Origin: Aquisalimonas sp.
GTDB taxonomy: Bacteria > Pseudomonadota > Gammaproteobacteria > Nitrococcales > Aquisalimonadaceae
Assembly: GCA_007133445.1 (NCBI GenBank)
Contig: SLMR01000054.1
Location: 1-5,734, forward strand
Length of the DNA stretch: 5,734 bases
Reading direction: 5' to 3'
This document shows positions 1 to 5,734 of the stretch, piece after piece (position 1 is the first letter of the stretch; every line of letters begins with the position of its first letter). A program made the translations under genes and the position numbers. The notes under the pieces were generated by a model that made no database searches, was not told where the DNA came from, and was given only the letters and a program-made list of their open reading frames with translations.

Positions 1-669
1 ATCGGCCCTAACGGCGGCGGCAAGACCACGCTGCTGCGGCTGATCCTGGGCCTGGAGCGGCCCTGGCGCGGCAGTGTTCACTGGCACCGGGCAGTGGCGC
101 CCGGTGCCATCGGCTACGTCCCGCAGTTCTCCACGTTCGACAAGAATTTCCCCCTGCAGCTACGGGATGCCGTGCTCATGGGGCGGCTGGGGCGTGGTGG
201 CCTCCTGGGCCGGTATGGCCGGGCCGATTATCGCGCCGTGGACCGGACACTGGAGCAACTGCACCTGGAGCGGCTCGCGGACCATCCCATCGCCGAACTG
301 TCCGGAGGTCAGCTGCAGCGGGCGCTCATTGCCCGCGCCCTTGTGGGGGACCCGGCCATTCTGTTCCTGGATGAGCCCACGGCGTCGGTGGACGCGGAGA
401 CGCGCCGCGTACTGGAAGGCGTGCTGACGGAACTCAATCGGCGCATTCCCGTGGTGGTCATCACCCACGACATCACGGCGTTCGCCTCGCAGGTCAAGCA
501 GATCGCCTGCGTCAACCGGCAGTTGTTCTACCACGGCAGCGGCAAGCTCAGTCATGCCGATCTGGCCGAGGCCTACGGCTGCCCGGTGGAGCTCATTGCC
601 CACGGGGTGCCCCACCGGGTGCTGCACGACCACGACCATCATCACCACCACGCGAGCGGACATGAGTGA
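1..669 (+). CDS. Zn/Mn-type metal ABC transporter ATP-binding protein (ZnuC-like), 5'-truncated by window edge
   Basis: This is the ATPase subunit that powers a metal-ion ABC importer at the cytoplasmic face of the inner membrane. The frame is open from base 1, so the start lies outside the window; 222 residues are visible of about 250 usual, and roughly 35 N-terminal residues are probably missing. Seen in fragment numbering: Walker A GPNGGGKTT (2-10), Q-loop Gln42 in YVPQ, signature LSGGQ (100-104), Walker B with LFLDEP (121-126, catalytic Glu125), D-loop Asp131 and H-loop His156 in ITHD. The segment after the Q-loop (FDKNFPLQLRDAVLMGRLG) is typical of the metal-cation (COG1121) ABC family. 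The last 22 residues hold ten histidines, including HDHDHHHHH, which favours zinc, although manganese or iron cannot be excluded. The stop overlaps the permease start, indicating an operon and translational coupling. Family is certain; the metal is inferred. Confidence 0.93.
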   Translation: MGPNGGGKTTLLRLILGLERPWRGSVHWHRAVAPGAIGYVPQFSTFDKNFPLQLRDAVLMGRLGRGGLLGRYGRADYRAVDRTLEQLHLERLADHPIAELSGGQLQRALIARALVGDPAILFLDEPTASVDAETRRVLEGVLTELNRRIPVVVITHDITAFASQVKQIACVNRQLFYHGSGKLSHADLAEAYGCPVELIAHGVPHRVLHDHDHHHHHASGHE

Positions 670-1543
670 GCTGCTGGCCCTGTTCAACTACGAGTTCGCG
701 CGCAACGCGCTGCTGGCGGCGGTGTTCGCCAGCATCCTGGCGGGTACCGTCGGGACGTTCGTGGTGGTCAAGCGGCTGGTGTTCATCGCCGGCGGCATCA
801 GTCATGCGGCCTTTGCCGGCCTGGGGATCTGTTACTGGCTGGGAATGAATCCACTCATTGGCGCCGTGGTGGTGGCAGTGCTGGCCGCGCTGCTGCTGGG
901 CTGGCTGGGCGAGACCCGGGCGCGCTCCCAGGACGCCATGATCGGCCTGCTCTGGGCCGGCGGCATGGCCACGGGCATTGTCTTCATTCACATGACCCCG
1001 GGCTATGCCCCGAACCTCATGGCCTACCTGTTCGGGGACATCCTCACGGTCAGTCGCGGTGACGTGCAGCTCCTGGCCGCCCTGACCGTGGCGGTGCTGG
1101 CCTTGGTAGCGCTGTTCTACCGCTCGCTGGTGGCGGTGGCGTTCGACGAGACCTTCGCCGCGGTCCAGGGCGTGCCGGTGCGGCGCATGACCACATTGCT
1201 GCTGGTGCTGATGGCGCTGTCGGTGATCATGCTGATCCAGGTGGTGGGCATCATCCTGTTGATCGCCCTGTTCACCATTCCGCCGTTGATTGCCCTCAGC
1301 CTGGCCCGCCGCTTCCTGATGGTGCTGCTGGTCGCCGTCGTGGCCGGGCTTGTGACCTCCACCGGCGGGCTCGCCGGCTCCTACTGGCTGGACATGCCCT
1401 CCGGGCCCGCCATCGTGCTGTTCGGGCTGGCGCTGGTGCTGCTGGTGCGCGGCGGTGTCTGGCTGCGCGATCAGCGCCGCTCGCGTCAGGGCGGGGGCGA
1501 TCCGGCTCCCGTGTCCAAGGACGCCGCCGACTCCGCCTCTTGA
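662..1543 (+). CDS. Metal ABC transporter permease, ABC-3 family (ZnuB-like)
   Basis: This is the membrane-spanning subunit of the metal importer whose ATPase is encoded immediately upstream. The 293-residue protein is very hydrophobic, with about eight or nine predicted membrane segments (roughly 15-38, 45-60, 62-83, 92-111, 133-153, 178-212, 218-236 and 248-266) and a polar cytoplasmic tail from about 267. ABC-3 family hallmarks are GGISHAAFAG (44-53), LFGDILTVS (123-131), the FDETFA segment near 161 and VVGIILLIALFTIPP (194-208). I chose the ATG at 662 because it gives the usual family N-terminus and overlaps the ATPase gene by 8 bases; an ATG at 554 in the same frame would only add residues read out of frame from the ATPase gene. 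The ribosome-binding site is weak (GAG/GGA at 654-660), which fits coupling. The tail of about 25 residues is Arg-, Gly- and Asp-rich and not conserved in character. Confidence 0.93.
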   Translation: MSELLALFNYEFARNALLAAVFASILAGTVGTFVVVKRLVFIAGGISHAAFAGLGICYWLGMNPLIGAVVVAVLAALLLGWLGETRARSQDAMIGLLWAGGMATGIVFIHMTPGYAPNLMAYLFGDILTVSRGDVQLLAALTVAVLALVALFYRSLVAVAFDETFAAVQGVPVRRMTTLLLVLMALSVIMLIQVVGIILLIALFTIPPLIALSLARRFLMVLLVAVVAGLVTSTGGLAGSYWLDMPSGPAIVLFGLALVLLVRGGVWLRDQRRSRQGGGDPAPVSKDAADSAS

Positions 1544-1556
1544 GCCCCGGACTGCC

Positions 1557-2654
1557 TCAGTGGGCCGCGTCGCCGCGGGCGATGGCCGCCAGCTGTTCGG
1601 CCTGGTGCTCCTGGATCAACGGGCCGATGACCGGCTCCAGGTCGCCTGCGAGGATGTCATCGAGCTTGTACAGGGTGAGATTGATGCGGTGGTCGGTCAC
1701 CCGCCCCTGAGGGAAGTTGTAGGTGCGGATACGCTCCGAGCGGTCACCGCTGCCCACCAGTGAACGCCGCTGCTCCGACTCCGCCGCTGCCTGGCGCGCG
1801 CGCTGGTCATCCATGAGCCTGGCCTGCAGGAAGGCCATGGCCTTGGCGCGGTTCTTGTGCTGGGAACGCTCCTCCTGACACTCCACCACGATGCCCGTGG
1901 GAAGGTGTGTCAGCCGGATGGCCGAGTCGGTCTTGTTCACGTGCTGACCGCCGGCGCCGGAGGCGCGGAACGTGTCCACCTTGAGATCGTTGCTGTTGAT
2001 TTCGATCTCCTGCAGTTCGCTGGCCTCGGGCATCACCGCCACGGTGCAGGCGGAGGTGTGAATGCGTCCCTGGGATTCCGTCTGCGGCACGCGCTGCACC
2101 CGATGGGCGCCGGACTCGAACTTCAGGCGGGAGTAGACACCGTCGCCCACCAGCCGGGCGATGATCTCCTTGTAGCCGCCCTGCTCGCCATGGCTCTCGC
2201 TGACCACTTCCAGGCGCCAGCCCTGCGTCTCGGCGTAGCGGGCGTACATGCGGTAGAGATCACCGGCGAACAGGGCGGCCTCGTCGCCGCCGGTACCGGC
2301 GCGGATCTCCAGGAAGACGTTGGCCTCGTCGTCGGGATCGTCGGGCAGCAGCAGAACTTCCAGCTCCCGCTCCAAGGTCTCCAGGCGCTCCTCGGCGCTT
2401 GCCATTTCCTCAGTGGCCATGGCCTGGATCTCGGCGTCATCGTCGTTCTGCATGGCCCGGGCTGCTGCCAGTTCGTCTTCAGCCTGGTGATAGTGGCGGA
2501 ACGTCTCCACCAGTTTCTCCAGGCGTGCGTACTCCCGGGAGAGATCCCTGAACTGTCGCTGATCCTGGATCACCTCCGGCTGGGACATGAGCCCCGAGAT
2601 TTCCTCGAAACGCTCCTGCAGCTGCTCCAGCCGCGCATGGATGGATGCCTTCAC
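1557..2654 (-). CDS. prfA: Peptide chain release factor 1 (RF1)
   Basis: RF1 recognises UAA and UAG in the ribosomal A site and triggers peptidyl-tRNA hydrolysis. The 365-residue product matches the usual length (E. coli 360). Seen: an N-terminal helical domain (about 1-105), the conserved [16 protein letters not shown] segment (118-133), the stop-codon-reading PxT motif as Pro190-Gln191-Thr192 followed by [18 protein letters not shown], and the catalytic GGQ loop (235-237) within SGAGGQHVN. PxT rather than SPF identifies RF1, not RF2. Gln237 is the residue known to be methylated by PrmC in this family. The start is GTG at 2652-2654: it aligns with the family N-terminus (MK-SI) and an in-frame TAA lies just upstream at 2658-2660. 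The gene lies 15 bases after hemA, in the same operon. The stop is TGA, which RF1 does not read. No prmC follows; the next gene converges. Confidence 0.98.
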   Translation of the reverse strand: MKASIHARLEQLQERFEEISGLMSQPEVIQDQRQFRDLSREYARLEKLVETFRHYHQAEDELAAARAMQNDDDAEIQAMATEEMASAEERLETLERELEVLLLPDDPDDEANVFLEIRAGTGGDEAALFAGDLYRMYARYAETQGWRLEVVSESHGEQGGYKEIIARLVGDGVYSRLKFESGAHRVQRVPQTESQGRIHTSACTVAVMPEASELQEIEINSNDLKVDTFRASGAGGQHVNKTDSAIRLTHLPTGIVVECQEERSQHKNRAKAMAFLQARLMDDQRARQAAAESEQRRSLVGSGDRSERIRTYNFPQGRVTDHRINLTLYKLDDILAGDLEPVIGPLIQEHQAEQLAAIARGDAAH

Positions 2655-2665
2655 GGGTTACCGTG

Positions 2666-2671
2666 CTCCCT
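2666..2671 (-). promoter_or_regulatory. prfA ribosome-binding site overlapping the hemA stop codon
   Basis: On the minus strand AGGGAG precedes the prfA GTG by 11 bases, longer than the usual 5-9. Its first two bases are the last two of the hemA TAG stop (2670-2672). Ribosomes finishing hemA therefore sit on this site, which suggests translational coupling. The assignment rests on sequence only. Confidence 0.55.
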
Positions 2672-3932
2672 ATTGCTGATCGTCGACGCCGAGGAGGAAC
2701 CGGCCCGATTCCAGCAGATCAGCACGGCCGCTCTCACTGGCCTCGCGCAGGCGGGCCGTGGGCTGATGCATGAGGCGGTTGGTCAGGGTGTGTGCCAGGT
2801 AGTTCATCACTTCCTGCGGATCCTCGCCGCGCTGCAGGCGCCGCTGTGCCCGCGCCAGAATCTCGTCCCGGTGCGTCTCGCCCTGATCCCGGTAGCGCCG
2901 GATCACCGGCACCGAGTCCAGGCTTCGCAGCCACTGCTGGAAGCGCTCCACCTGGAGATCGATGATCTCCTCGGCCTGCCGCGCCGCCTCCTGGCGCGAG
3001 CGCAGGTTCTCCTGGATGACGTCCTGCAGGTCATCGACGGTGTAGAGGTAGACATCGTCCAGTTCCCCCACCTCGGGCTCGATGTCCCGCGGGACGGCGA
3101 TGTCGACCATGAAGACGGGTTTATGCTTGCGTTGCCGGACGGCGCGCTCGACGCTGCCCTTGCCAAGCAGCGGCAGCTGGCTGCCGGTAGAGGAGATCAC
3201 CACGTCCGCCTCGGCGATGTACTCCGGCAGGGCGGCCAGATCAATGGCGTGGCCACCGTACTGGTCGGCCAGTTCCCGGGCGCGTTCCCGATTGCGATTG
3301 GCGACGATGAAGCGGCGCATGCCCTGCTCGTGCAGGTGGCGCGCCGTCAGCTCGATGGTTTCCCCGGCACCGATGAGCAGCCCGGTGAAGCCGTCCAGGT
3401 TGCCGAAGATCTGACGCGCCAGGGTCACTGCCGCGAACGCGACCGACACCGGGTTGGAGCCAATGCCGGTTTCGGTGCGGATCTGCTTGGAGACCGAGAA
3501 CGCGTACTGGAACAGCCGGTCGAGGACCTGGCCCAGAGTGCCGGCGTTGAGTGCCTCCTGATAGGCGACCTTGGCCTGACCGCCAATCTGCGGTTCGCCC
3601 AGGACCAGGGAGTCCAGGCCGGGGGTGACGCGCAGCAGGTGGCGGACCATGTCCGCATCCTGGTGCATGTACATGTACGGTCGCAGCCAGCCCGGGTCCA
3701 CCTCGTGGGACTCCGCCAGCCAGTGCAGAACCGCATTGGCCGCCACGGCGTCCTCGAGTACGGTGTAGACCTCGGTGCGGTTGCAGGTGGAGATCAGCGC
3801 CGCCTCGCGCACACCGTCGCGTTCCTTGAGTTGCTCCAGCGCGGGCGCCACGCGCTCGGAGTCGAACACCACGCGCTCGCGCACCGTCAGCGGGGCACTC
3901 TTGTGGCTGAGACCAAGTGTCAGCAGCGGCAT
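2670..3932 (-). CDS. hemA: Glutamyl-tRNA reductase
   Basis: This cytoplasmic NADPH-dependent enzyme reduces glutamyl-tRNA(Glu) to glutamate-1-semialdehyde, the first committed step of the C5 route to haem and other tetrapyrroles. The 420-residue product matches the family (E. coli 418). Seen: catalytic Cys50 in STCNRTEVY, His98, GLDSLVLGEPQ (105-115), the NADPH-domain motif IGAGETIEL (187-195), ISSTGS (246-251), MVDIAVPRDIEPEV (275-288) and a C-terminal helical dimerisation domain from about 310. I chose the ATG at 3932 because it gives the family start (MPLLTLGLSHKSAP) and puts the catalytic cysteine at position 50 as in E. coli. In-frame ATGs at 3959 and 3974 would add 5 or 14... specifically 9 or 14 residues of atypical sequence. 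The ribosome-binding site is weak (GGAA, 3938-3941). One oddity is QIGGQ at 115-119, where QILGQ is usual. The gene leads the hemA-prfA operon and ends in TAG. Confidence 0.97.
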   Translation of the reverse strand: MPLLTLGLSHKSAPLTVRERVVFDSERVAPALEQLKERDGVREAALISTCNRTEVYTVLEDAVAANAVLHWLAESHEVDPGWLRPYMYMHQDADMVRHLLRVTPGLDSLVLGEPQIGGQAKVAYQEALNAGTLGQVLDRLFQYAFSVSKQIRTETGIGSNPVSVAFAAVTLARQIFGNLDGFTGLLIGAGETIELTARHLHEQGMRRFIVANRNRERARELADQYGGHAIDLAALPEYIAEADVVISSTGSQLPLLGKGSVERAVRQRKHKPVFMVDIAVPRDIEPEVGELDDVYLYTVDDLQDVIQENLRSRQEAARQAEEIIDLQVERFQQWLRSLDSVPVIRRYRDQGETHRDEILARAQRRLQRGEDPQEVMNYLAHTLTNRLMHQPTARLREASESGRADLLESGRFLLGVDDQQ

Positions 3933-4097
3933 GGTTGTTCCGAACGTGTGCGCGTACATGAACGGCGGCGGCATCTCGACTGGGCTGATGGCGTTATGAT
4001 ACCGCAGTCGCGACCGGGCAGAGCATGACGCAACTCAAGTTCTGCATGACTTTTTCGCCGCGCCCCGGGGTACCGACACCCGGTCCTCCGGGCGGCG

Positions 4098-4126
4098 ATT
4101 GTCGGGAATCACCCGTTCGAATACAA
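4098..4126 (-). promoter_or_regulatory. Candidate sigma70-type promoter for hemA-prfA
   Basis: On the minus strand, TTGTAT (4121-4126) and GACAAT (4098-4103) are separated by 17 bases, matching 3/6 and 4/6 consensus positions. Transcription would begin near 4091, giving a leader of about 160 bases that contains both intergenic hairpins. A competing weak -10 (TATCAT, 3996-4001) lies nearer the gene but has no convincing -35. Neither can be confirmed from sequence alone. Confidence 0.25.
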
Positions 4127-4127
4127 G
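4099..4127 (+). promoter_or_regulatory. Candidate sigma70-type promoter for the TPR lipoprotein gene, overlapping the hemA candidate
   Basis: TTGTCG (4099-4104) and TACAAG (4122-4127) are 17 bases apart and match 4/6 consensus positions each. They occupy the same DNA as the minus-strand candidate because TTGT (4099-4102) and ACAA (4123-4126) form an inverted repeat. The leader would be about 100 bases. Similar weak matches arise by chance, so confidence is low. Confidence 0.25.
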
Positions 4128-4157
4128 GCTGGCCTGTCTCGTGCGCGGGGGCGCGGG

Positions 4158-4163
4158 TATAGT
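4158..4163 (+). promoter_or_regulatory. Candidate -10 element (TATAGT) for the TPR lipoprotein gene
   Basis: TATAGT matches 5/6 positions of the -10 consensus and stands out in very GC-rich surroundings. The best -35 at 18 bases is only CTGTCT (4134-4139, 3/6). Transcription would start near 4170, giving a leader of about 64 bases. This is the most plausible single -10 in the region for the rightward gene. Confidence 0.35.
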
Positions 4164-4225
4164 GTGCCTGGGTGTTGACCGCCCGTGGATGGCAGTGGCC
4201 ATGGACTTGTCGAGTCGAAACGGAT

Positions 4226-4230
4226 GGGAG
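4226..4230 (+). promoter_or_regulatory. Ribosome-binding site deciding the TPR lipoprotein start
   Basis: GGGAG lies 3 bases before the ATG at 4234, a short spacing, with GGA at 4222-4224 as a second possible contact. The in-frame ATGs at 4189 and 4201 have no comparable site, and starting there would give an over-long leader before the signal peptide. This favours 4234. Confidence 0.5.
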
Positions 4231-4233
4231 CGC

Positions 4234-5734
4234 ATGACAGCCGCAAGCAGAGGGCGCGCCGTGCTTGCGCCGTGGATGATGGTGCCGGCGCTGATGCTGG
4301 CACTGGCGGGCTGCGCCAGCAGCCCCGACCCGGACGCCGCGCCGGACGAGGATCGGCCGGAGATCGTCGAGACCACCGAGCCGCCGCCGGAGGACGAGGA
4401 CCTGCTGTACCAGGTCATGGTCGCCGAGCTGGCCGGTGTAGGCGGCGACGTGGATCAGGCCATTGATGCCTGGCGCAAGGCCATGGTGCTGACCCGTGAC
4501 CCCCGCGTTGCCGAGCGCGCTACCCGCCTGGCGCTCTACGCCGAGCGCGAGGATGTGGCCCTGGAGGCGGCGCAGCGCTGGGAATCCCTGGTGGACTCCC
4601 CGGGGCTGCAGATGCACCAGATCCTGGGTTTCCTCTACCTGCGTGACGGCCAGCGTGAACCGGCGCGCTACCATTTGAAGCACGTGCTGACCGCCGACGC
4701 GGGCCCGCCGGACGACCTGTTCGACCGCCTGGAATCGGCGCTGGGAACGGCGCGGGACCGCGGCGCCGCCCTGGACGTGGTGCGCGAGCTGGTCGCCGAA
4801 CACCCGGAGCAGCCCGGCGGCTATCGCCTGCTTGCGCGCCTGGCCCTGGAGGCGGGGGAGCCGTCGCTGGCGCGGGACGCGGCCGAGGATGGCCTGGCGC
4901 TGGAGCCGGATGATCGCGAGCTTGCGCTCTACCGCGCCGAAGCGCTCATGGCCATGGGCGAAACCGAGGCGGCGCTCGCCGCCCTGGACGACCTGGTGGC
5001 GGAGCACCCGGATGACTGGCGCCTGCGGCTCGATTACGCCCGGCGGCTGCTGGATGCCGGCGCCGAGGAGCGGGCTCTGGACGAGTTCCGGGAAGTGTAC
5101 CGCGAGCGCCCGGACAACGCCGATGCCCTCTACGCCATGGCGCTGCTGACCCTGGAGGCTGGCTACCCGGACGAGGCGCGCTCGTACTTCCACTCCCTGG
5201 TGGAGTTGGGTGAGCGGCTCGGTGCGGCCCATTACTTCCTGGGTCGCATTGCCGAGGACAAGGGCGAGACCACGGAAGCCCTGCACTGGTACGGCATGGT
5301 GGAGGGGGACTACGAGGCTCAGGGCGCACTGCGCCGGGCGGTCATCCTGGGTGAGCAGGGGCGTGAGGCGCGCTCCCGCGAGGCCTTCGACGACTACCGC
5401 GCCCGCTTCCCGGAACACGCCATCCGCGCCTACCTGCTGGAGGGCGACATGCTGCGACGGGCGGGGGAGCGCCAGAAGGCGCTGGATGTCTTCGCCGAAG
5501 CCCTGGACAGGCACCCCGAGCAGACCGACCTTCTGTACGGTCGCGGGCTGGTCCATGCCACCGCTGGCGATGTGGACAAGGCCGAACGGGATTTCCTGCG
5601 CATCCTGGAGCAGAACCCGCAACACGCTCACGCCCTCAATGCCCTCGGTTACACCCTGGTGGACATGACCGACCGCCACGAGGAGGGCATGGAGCTGATC
5701 CGCAAGGCCTACGAGCAGGAGCCGGAGGATCCGG
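4234..5734 (+). CDS. TPR-repeat outer-membrane lipoprotein (PA4667-type family), 3'-truncated by window edge
   Basis: This is a predicted secreted lipoprotein built of tetratricopeptide repeats, a protein-protein interaction scaffold; its molecular function is not known to me. The frame is open for 500 codons to the window end with no stop. Seen: a short basic N-terminus, a hydrophobic segment (about 10-26) and the lipobox LAGC with Cys27 (codon 4312-4314). The following residue is Ala, not Asp, predicting Lol-dependent sorting to the outer membrane. An acidic, Pro-rich linker spans 31-56. TPR-like helix pairs follow at roughly 57-88, 227-260, 262-295, 296-328, 330-358, 397-430, 431-464 and 465-498. 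The segment NALGYTLVDMTDR (469-481) resembles the C-terminal part of the family adjacent to lolB in Pseudomonas, so about 70-90 residues are probably missing. The gene is divergent from hemA, as in Pseudomonas, and likely leads into lolB-ispE-prs (inference). In-frame ATGs at 4189 and 4201 are less likely starts. Confidence 0.9.
   Translation, partial: MTAASRGRAVLAPWMMVPALMLALAGCASSPDPDAAPDEDRPEIVETTEPPPEDEDLLYQVMVAELAGVGGDVDQAIDAWRKAMVLTRDPRVAERATRLALYAEREDVALEAAQRWESLVDSPGLQMHQILGFLYLRDGQREPARYHLKHVLTADAGPPDDLFDRLESALGTARDRGAALDVVRELVAEHPEQPGGYRLLARLALEAGEPSLARDAAEDGLALEPDDRELALYRAEALMAMGETEAALAALDDLVAEHPDDWRLRLDYARRLLDAGAEERALDEFREVYRERPDNADALYAMALLTLEAGYPDEARSYFHSLVELGERLGAAHYFLGRIAEDKGETTEALHWYGMVEGDYEAQGALRRAVILGEQGREARSREAFDDYRARFPEHAIRAYLLEGDMLRRAGERQKALDVFAEALDRHPEQTDLLYGRGLVHATAGDVDKAERDFLRILEQNPQHAHALNALGYTLVDMTDRHEEGMELIRKAYEQEPEDP

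Larger units (their letters stand above)
3933..4233. other. Divergent intergenic control region between hemA and the TPR lipoprotein gene
   Basis: This 301-base stretch has no convincing gene. It must carry the promoters for hemA-prfA leftward and the TPR lipoprotein rightward. I see promoter-like elements near 3996-4001 and 4098-4126 (minus) and near 4099-4127 and 4158-4163 (plus). Two imperfect hairpins occur: GCAGA at 4018-4022 pairs with TCTGC at 4041-4045, and CGCCGC at 4056-4061 pairs with GCGGCG at 4092-4097. A run of five T lies between them at 4051-4055. The palindrome GTCGCGAC is at 4007-4014. No known riboswitch, tRNA or regulator box is recognised. Confidence 0.6.

Noticed and set aside
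601..669. His-rich tail as an artificial affinity tag
   Set aside because: The histidines are interspersed with Asp and other residues, use mixed codons, and are followed by native sequence overlapping the permease gene, so this is a natural metal-binding tail.
160..687. Minus-strand open frame opposite the ABC ATPase
   Set aside because: It runs against a gene with all ABC motifs, and its Val/Met-rich run is simply the antisense of the His-rich tail.
1857..4028. 723-codon open frame on the plus strand opposite prfA and hemA
   Set aside because: It is antisense to two unmistakable conserved genes and spans their junction. The product has no domain signature, so it is a by-product of codon bias.
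4018..4055. Hairpin (GCAGA/TCTGC) followed by five T, resembling an intrinsic terminator on the plus strand
   Set aside because: The stem is only 5 perfect pairs (up to 8 with a wobble), the loop is long, the T-run starts 5 bases after the stem, and no plus-strand gene ends upstream of it.
4175..4180. TTGACC as a -35 element for the TPR gene
   Set aside because: No A/T-rich -10 lies 16-18 bases downstream; that position holds GCCATG-like sequence.
3994..5679. 561-codon open frame on the minus strand opposite the TPR lipoprotein gene
   Set aside because: Its product is low-complexity, rich in Arg, Gly, Gln, His and Val with no recognisable domain. The plus strand has a lipobox protein with TPR repeats over the same DNA. 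Long antisense frames are expected at this GC content.

Overview
This is a GC-rich (roughly two-thirds G+C by eye) bacterial chromosomal window of ordinary core genes. The gene content, and the divergent hemA/TPR-lipoprotein arrangement, match what is known from Gammaproteobacteria. In Pseudomonas the hemA-prfA operon is likewise divergent from a TPR-protein gene followed by lolB, ispE and prs. GC content, protein style and the acidic TPR lipoprotein suggest a Chromatiales/Ectothiorhodospiraceae-like organism, but that placement is inference.

Layout. Positions 1-669 (+) hold the 3' part of a Zn/Mn-type metal ABC transporter ATPase whose N-terminus is cut off by the window edge. It ends in a His-rich tail. 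Its partner permease (662-1543, +) overlaps it by 8 bases. The permease converges on prfA, with only 13 bases between the two stop codons. On the minus strand, hemA (2670-3932, glutamyl-tRNA reductase) is followed after 15 bases by prfA (1557-2654, peptide chain release factor 1). A 301-base divergent control region (3933-4233) separates hemA from a TPR outer-membrane lipoprotein gene (4234 to the right edge, +), which is open at its 3' end. Its reading frame is uninterrupted for 500 codons.

How the genes work together. The ATPase and permease form the cytoplasmic and membrane parts of one metal importer; the solute-binding protein and any Zur-type regulator lie outside the window. HemA makes the first committed intermediate of tetrapyrrole synthesis. 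RF1 terminates translation at UAG and UAA, and the link between the two genes is shared transcription rather than a shared pathway. The TPR lipoprotein begins a divergent unit that in relatives continues into lolB, ispE and prs.

I see no mobile element, CRISPR array, rRNA, tRNA or clear new defence or metabolic system. The points most worth a second look are the in-frame UAG...UAA junction between hemA and prfA with the prfA ribosome-binding site overlapping the UAG, the absence of prmC directly after prfA, the His-rich tail of the ATPase, and the conserved but poorly understood TPR lipoprotein.
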